Positions 61,077-64,000 of a DNA stretch of 64,000 nt are shown here, piece by piece. The first letter of the stretch is position 1, and each line of letters begins with the position of its first letter. The notes beneath the pieces were generated by a model, which saw only the letters and a list, made by a program, of their open reading frames with translations, made no database searches and was not told the origin of the DNA. The stretch covers positions 1 to 64,000 of the forward strand of contig JAFRNE010000028.1 of assembly GCA_017430325.1 (NCBI GenBank). The letters are read 5' to 3'. The DNA comes from Eubacterium sp. GTDB taxonomy: Bacteria; Bacillota; Clostridia; Lachnospirales; Lachnospiraceae. The translations under genes were made by a program, and so were the position numbers.

Positions 61077-61592
61077 ATGGCGATCAGAAATATAAGAGTT
61101 GATGGAGACGATATACTTAGAAAGGTTTGCAAGCCTGTTACAAAGATGAATGACAGGACACTTATGCTTATTGATGATATGTTTGATACCATGTATGAAT
61201 CAAACGGTGTGGGACTTGCTGCGCCTCAGGTTGGTATCCTTAAGAGAATAGTTGTTATCGATGTTATGGATGATAATCCGCTCGTACTCATCAATCCTGA
61301 AATAATCGAGGCAGATGGAGAGCAGGTGGGTGAAGAGGGCTGCCTCAGCCTTCCGGGACTTTCGGGAGAGGTTGCAAGACCGGCACACGTTGTCTGCAAG
61401 GCGCTTGATGAGAATATGGAGGAATATACCATAGAGGCTGAAGGGCTTCTTGCAAGATGCATCTGCCATGAGCTTGATCATCTTGATGGCATATTATATA
61501 AGGATAAGGTTACGGAGGGAACACTTCACAGGATCGATATTCCACCTGTAGAGGATGAAGAAGCAGATTCAGAGGAAGAGGCTGAAGAATAA
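61077..61592 (+). CDS. def: Peptide deformylase
   Basis: A 171-residue metalloenzyme removing the formyl group from nascent N-terminal Met. All three motifs are present: 'GVGLAAPQVG' near residue 43, 'EEGCLSLPG' near 85 (metal Cys), and 'CHELDHLDG' near 130 (two metal His, catalytic Glu). A Glu/Asp-rich tail of about 15 residues is extra. AAGGAG precedes the ATG. It is followed by fmt, the enzyme that adds the formyl group. Confidence 0.96.
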   Translation: MAIRNIRVDGDDILRKVCKPVTKMNDRTLMLIDDMFDTMYESNGVGLAAPQVGILKRIVVIDVMDDNPLVLINPEIIEADGEQVGEEGCLSLPGLSGEVARPAHVVCKALDENMEEYTIEAEGLLARCICHELDHLDGILYKDKVTEGTLHRIDIPPVEDEEADSEEEAEE

Positions 61593-61636
61593 GTAAGAAT
61601 TATTGGACGATGTAACGATGAAAGGAATGATCATCC

Positions 61637-62584
61637 ATGGATAAGAAGGATATTAAGGTAGTATATATGGGAACTCCGGAGTTCGCTGTGGATCCCCTTG
61701 AGGCCATAGTAAAGGAAGGCTACAACGTTGCGGCATGCTTTACACAGCCGGACAAGATGAAGGGTAGAAGCGGAAAGCTTGTGCCTTCTCCGGTCAAGGA
61801 ATGTGCGGTGAAATACGATATTCCTGTATTTCAGCCAGACAGACTGAGAAACAGTGAGAACGCTGAAATAATCAAAGATATTGCGCCGGATATGATAATC
61901 GTTGCTGCCTATGGACAGATCCTTCCTGAGGAAATACTGAATATTCCGAAATACGGCTGCATCAATATCCATGCATCACTTCTTCCAAAATACAGAGGTG
62001 CTGCGCCTATCGAATGGTGTGTTATAAACGGCGAGAAGGAGACCGGAGTAACGACCATGTTTATGGCTAAGGGACTTGATACCGGTGATATGATCGAGAA
62101 GATCGTAACTCCGATTGGTGAGACTGAAACAGCTGAGGAACTGAGGAAGCGCCTTACGGGACTTGGTGCCGAGCTTATCATAAGTACCATGGAGAAGATC
62201 GTTTCGGGCGATTATACGAGAACTCCACAGAAGGATGAGGAGTCAAATTATGCAGTGATGCTGAAGAAGGAAATGGGTCAGATAGACTGGAACCTTCCGG
62301 CAGAGAATATAGACAGGCTGATCAGAGGCCTCAGACCATGGCCTACAGCATTTACAAGCTTTCAGGGAAAGAGTCTTAAGCTGTTTAAGGCTGTACCGCT
62401 TGCTGATGAGGCGGAAGGTGCTCCGGGAGAGGTTATCGCAAGGACCAAGAAGGATTTCACGGTCAAATGCGGAAGCGGTGCGCTGAAGATCCTTTCGGTT
62501 CAGCCGGAGGGTAAGAAAGAGATGGATTCGGTGGCATTCCTTAACGGAAACAAGGTTGAAATAGGAATGAAGCTCGGAGAGTGA
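61637..62584 (+). CDS. fmt: Methionyl-tRNA formyltransferase
   Basis: A 315-residue enzyme formylating initiator Met-tRNA with 10-formyl-THF. The N-terminal domain has 'VYMGTPEFAVDPLEAI', the catalytic segment 'INIHASLLPKYRGAAPIEW' (Asn, His) and 'KGLDTGDMI' (Asp); the C-terminal domain starts near 205. AAAGGAATG lies before the ATG. rsmB follows 9 bp after the stop. Confidence 0.96.
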   Translation: MDKKDIKVVYMGTPEFAVDPLEAIVKEGYNVAACFTQPDKMKGRSGKLVPSPVKECAVKYDIPVFQPDRLRNSENAEIIKDIAPDMIIVAAYGQILPEEILNIPKYGCINIHASLLPKYRGAAPIEWCVINGEKETGVTTMFMAKGLDTGDMIEKIVTPIGETETAEELRKRLTGLGAELIISTMEKIVSGDYTRTPQKDEESNYAVMLKKEMGQIDWNLPAENIDRLIRGLRPWPTAFTSFQGKSLKLFKAVPLADEAEGAPGEVIARTKKDFTVKCGSGALKILSVQPEGKKEMDSVAFLNGNKVEIGMKLGE

Positions 62585-62593
62585 CGTAACAGG

Positions 62594-63940
62594 GTGAAAA
62601 CAGTGAGTAATAACAGATCGGATAACAACAGACAGGTAGTGCTGGATATACTTCTTGATATGGAAAAGACAGGGACCTTCCTTGGGGATGCTCTTGATAA
62701 GGCCCTTAGGAAGATGCAGTTTTCAGACAAGAAGGACAGAAGCTTTATCACAAGAGAGGCTGAAGGTATAAGTGAATATATGCTTTCTATCGACAAGATA
62801 ATCGGCAGCTTTTCGAAGACACCTGTGAAAAAGCTTAGACCGGTCATCAGAAATATACTGCGTCTCGGTGTATACGAGATGCTTTTTATGGATTCTGTTC
62901 CTGCAAGAGCAACGATCAATGAATGCGTAAATATGACGAAGGCTCACAATATGATGAAGCTTTCGGGCTTTGTAAATGCGGTGCTCAGAAATGTAGACAG
63001 AAAGCTTGACGGGATCGATACCGAAGATGATCTGGAAAGACTCGGAAAGATCGCGGAAGTATTTGAATTTAAGACACTTTCGGAAAAATACTCGGCTCCG
63101 GAATGGCTGGTTGAAAAGCTGGTTAGTATTTACGGGGTAGAGAAGACTGAGAAGATATTGTCAGCTTCATTCATGAAAAAGAAACTGACTATAAGATATA
63201 ACAGTACTCTTACGACAAAGGAAGAGTTGAAAGACAGACTGGTTGAGAAGGGCGTATCTGTTGCTGATGGTAGTTACAGTGATTCGGCGCTTCTTATCAG
63301 TGATATAGATTTTGTAAGAAGGCTTCCAGGATATAAGGAGGGGCTTTTTTCGGTTCAGGCGGAGAGCTCGATGCGTGCTGTTGAGGCACTTGATATAAAG
63401 GAAGGCATGAGAGTGCTGGATCTTTGTGCGGCACCGGGTGGAAAGAGCCTGTATGCGGCGGAGATTATGAAAGGGACCGGAGAGGTTGTTTCTAGAGATA
63501 TTTCCGATGATAAGATAGAAAAGATAAGTGATAATAAAGAAAGACTGAGACTTGAAAATATTACGGTCGTAAAGGCTGATGCGGCTGAATATGATGAAGA
63601 GCTTGCCGAAGGCTTTGATATCGTTATCGCTGATGTTCCATGCTCGGGAATCGGAGTTATGGGAAGAAAGAGTGATATAAAATACAGGCTTAAGCCGGAG
63701 GATATTTCTTCGCTGGCTGAGCTTTCACGAAGCATCCTGAAGAATGCTGTGCGTTATGTGAAAAAGGGCGGAAAGCTTCTGTTCTCTACCTGCACCATAA
63801 TGCCTGAGGAGAATGAGGAGAACCTGAAGTGGCTGCTTCTTGAAAATAAGGGAGTGCTTGAATTGGTAACAGAAAAACATTTTGTTCAGGGAATAGATGA
63901 TACGGACGGATTCTTCTATTCTGTATTATGTAAACTGTAA
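62594..63940 (+). CDS. rsmB: 16S rRNA m5C967 methyltransferase
   Basis: A 448-residue SAM-dependent rRNA methyltransferase with an N-terminal NusB-like RNA-binding domain (about 10-145) and a C-terminal Rossmann domain. The SAM loop is 'VLDLCAAPGGKSLYAA' near residue 275. The two catalytic Cys motifs are 'IADVPCSGIGVM' near 350 and 'LLFSTCTIMPEENEEN' near 398. The start is a GTG (62594 or 62603). It closes the yicC-to-rsmB housekeeping run. Confidence 0.95.
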   Translation: MKTVSNNRSDNNRQVVLDILLDMEKTGTFLGDALDKALRKMQFSDKKDRSFITREAEGISEYMLSIDKIIGSFSKTPVKKLRPVIRNILRLGVYEMLFMDSVPARATINECVNMTKAHNMMKLSGFVNAVLRNVDRKLDGIDTEDDLERLGKIAEVFEFKTLSEKYSAPEWLVEKLVSIYGVEKTEKILSASFMKKKLTIRYNSTLTTKEELKDRLVEKGVSVADGSYSDSALLISDIDFVRRLPGYKEGLFSVQAESSMRAVEALDIKEGMRVLDLCAAPGGKSLYAAEIMKGTGEVVSRDISDDKIEKISDNKERLRLENITVVKADAAEYDEELAEGFDIVIADVPCSGIGVMGRKSDIKYRLKPEDISSLAELSRSILKNAVRYVKKGGKLLFSTCTIMPEENEENLKWLLLENKGVLELVTEKHFVQGIDDTDGFFYSVLCKL

Positions 63941-63976
63941 GCTTTATAAATAAAACATGATCATATTGAATCGTAT

Positions 63977-64000
63977 CCGGAAACACTGAAGTGTTCCGGT
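63977..64000 (+). terminator. Hairpin at window end, probable rsmB terminator
   Basis: Stem CCGGAAACAC/GTGTTCCGG with one bulged A and a TGAA loop; the T tract would lie beyond the window. Confidence 0.6.

Overview
The window looks like chromosome of a Gram-positive anaerobe of the Lachnospiraceae (Butyrivibrio/Pseudobutyrivibrio/Roseburia-like); the species cannot be fixed from sequence alone. The basis is moderately AT-rich DNA, AGGAGG-type ribosome sites, consensus sigma-A promoters, a T-box, a gatCAB operon with tRNA-Gln, a trimeric [FeFe] hydrogenase, a PPi-type phosphofructokinase, dapL, an ADP-glucose glycogen synthase and a GH25 lysozyme with Trp-rich wall-binding repeats. All these calls rest on reading motifs; no database search was run.

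Layout. 0-4.3 kb: an esterase-like hydrolase and a YesN/AraC response regulator on the minus strand, then an Ldh2-type dehydrogenase. 4.3-10.8 kb: murC, a dnaD-like/dnaC-like primosome pair preceded by DnaA-box-like 9-mers, a long-form prs, and ilvE. 10.7-14.9 kb: a small membrane ORF, a truncated TetR regulator, an ABC-2 polysaccharide exporter with uppP, and a pseudouridine synthase. 14.9-19.2 kb: an accessory island with a 5'-decayed AAA-ATPase/PD-(D/E)XK protein, a 50-residue ribbon-helix-helix gene, and an unknown gene coupled to a HipA-like kinase. 19.4-21.9 kb: rpmG-secE-nusG-rplK-rplA, ending in a terminator without rplJL-rpoBC. 21.9-25.1 kb: carrier protein, a C39/BtrH-like protein, a phosphopantetheinyl transferase and a membrane protein. 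25.2-28.5 kb: an 826-residue protein with a kinase-like signature, tRNA-Arg, tRNA-Gln and a gene remnant. 28.5-31.1 kb: S1-domain protein, ridA, rpsF-ssb-rpsR. 31.3-34.2 kb: dapL and a lysozyme. 34.2-39.8 kb: T-box, aspS, gatCAB. 39.8-41.7 kb: glycosyltransferase and LCP protein. 41.8-46.2 kb: bifurcating-type hydrogenase. 46.2-54.2 kb: pfp and an ATP-grasp gene on the minus strand, then a racemase, a cytidylate-kinase-like gene, glgA and rqcH. 54.3-57.1 kb: one long membrane-anchored solute-binding protein gene interrupted by two in-frame TAG codons. 57.1-64 kb: yicC-gmk-rpoZ-priA-def-fmt-rsmB.

How it fits together. Most genes are housekeeping: wall precursor synthesis and export (murC, uppP, dapL, LCP, exporter), tRNA-dependent amidation (aspS, gatCAB), translation and replication, and fermentative hydrogen and glycolytic metabolism. 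The places that standard annotation would miss or undersell are the interrupted solute-binding gene, the HipA/PI-kinase-like proteins (17.1-19.2 and 25.2-27.7 kb), the small carrier-protein cluster (22-24.3 kb), the T-box whose specifier appears to be an Asn codon, the DnaA-box-like cluster before the primosome genes, and the hairpin mosaic between aspS and gatC.
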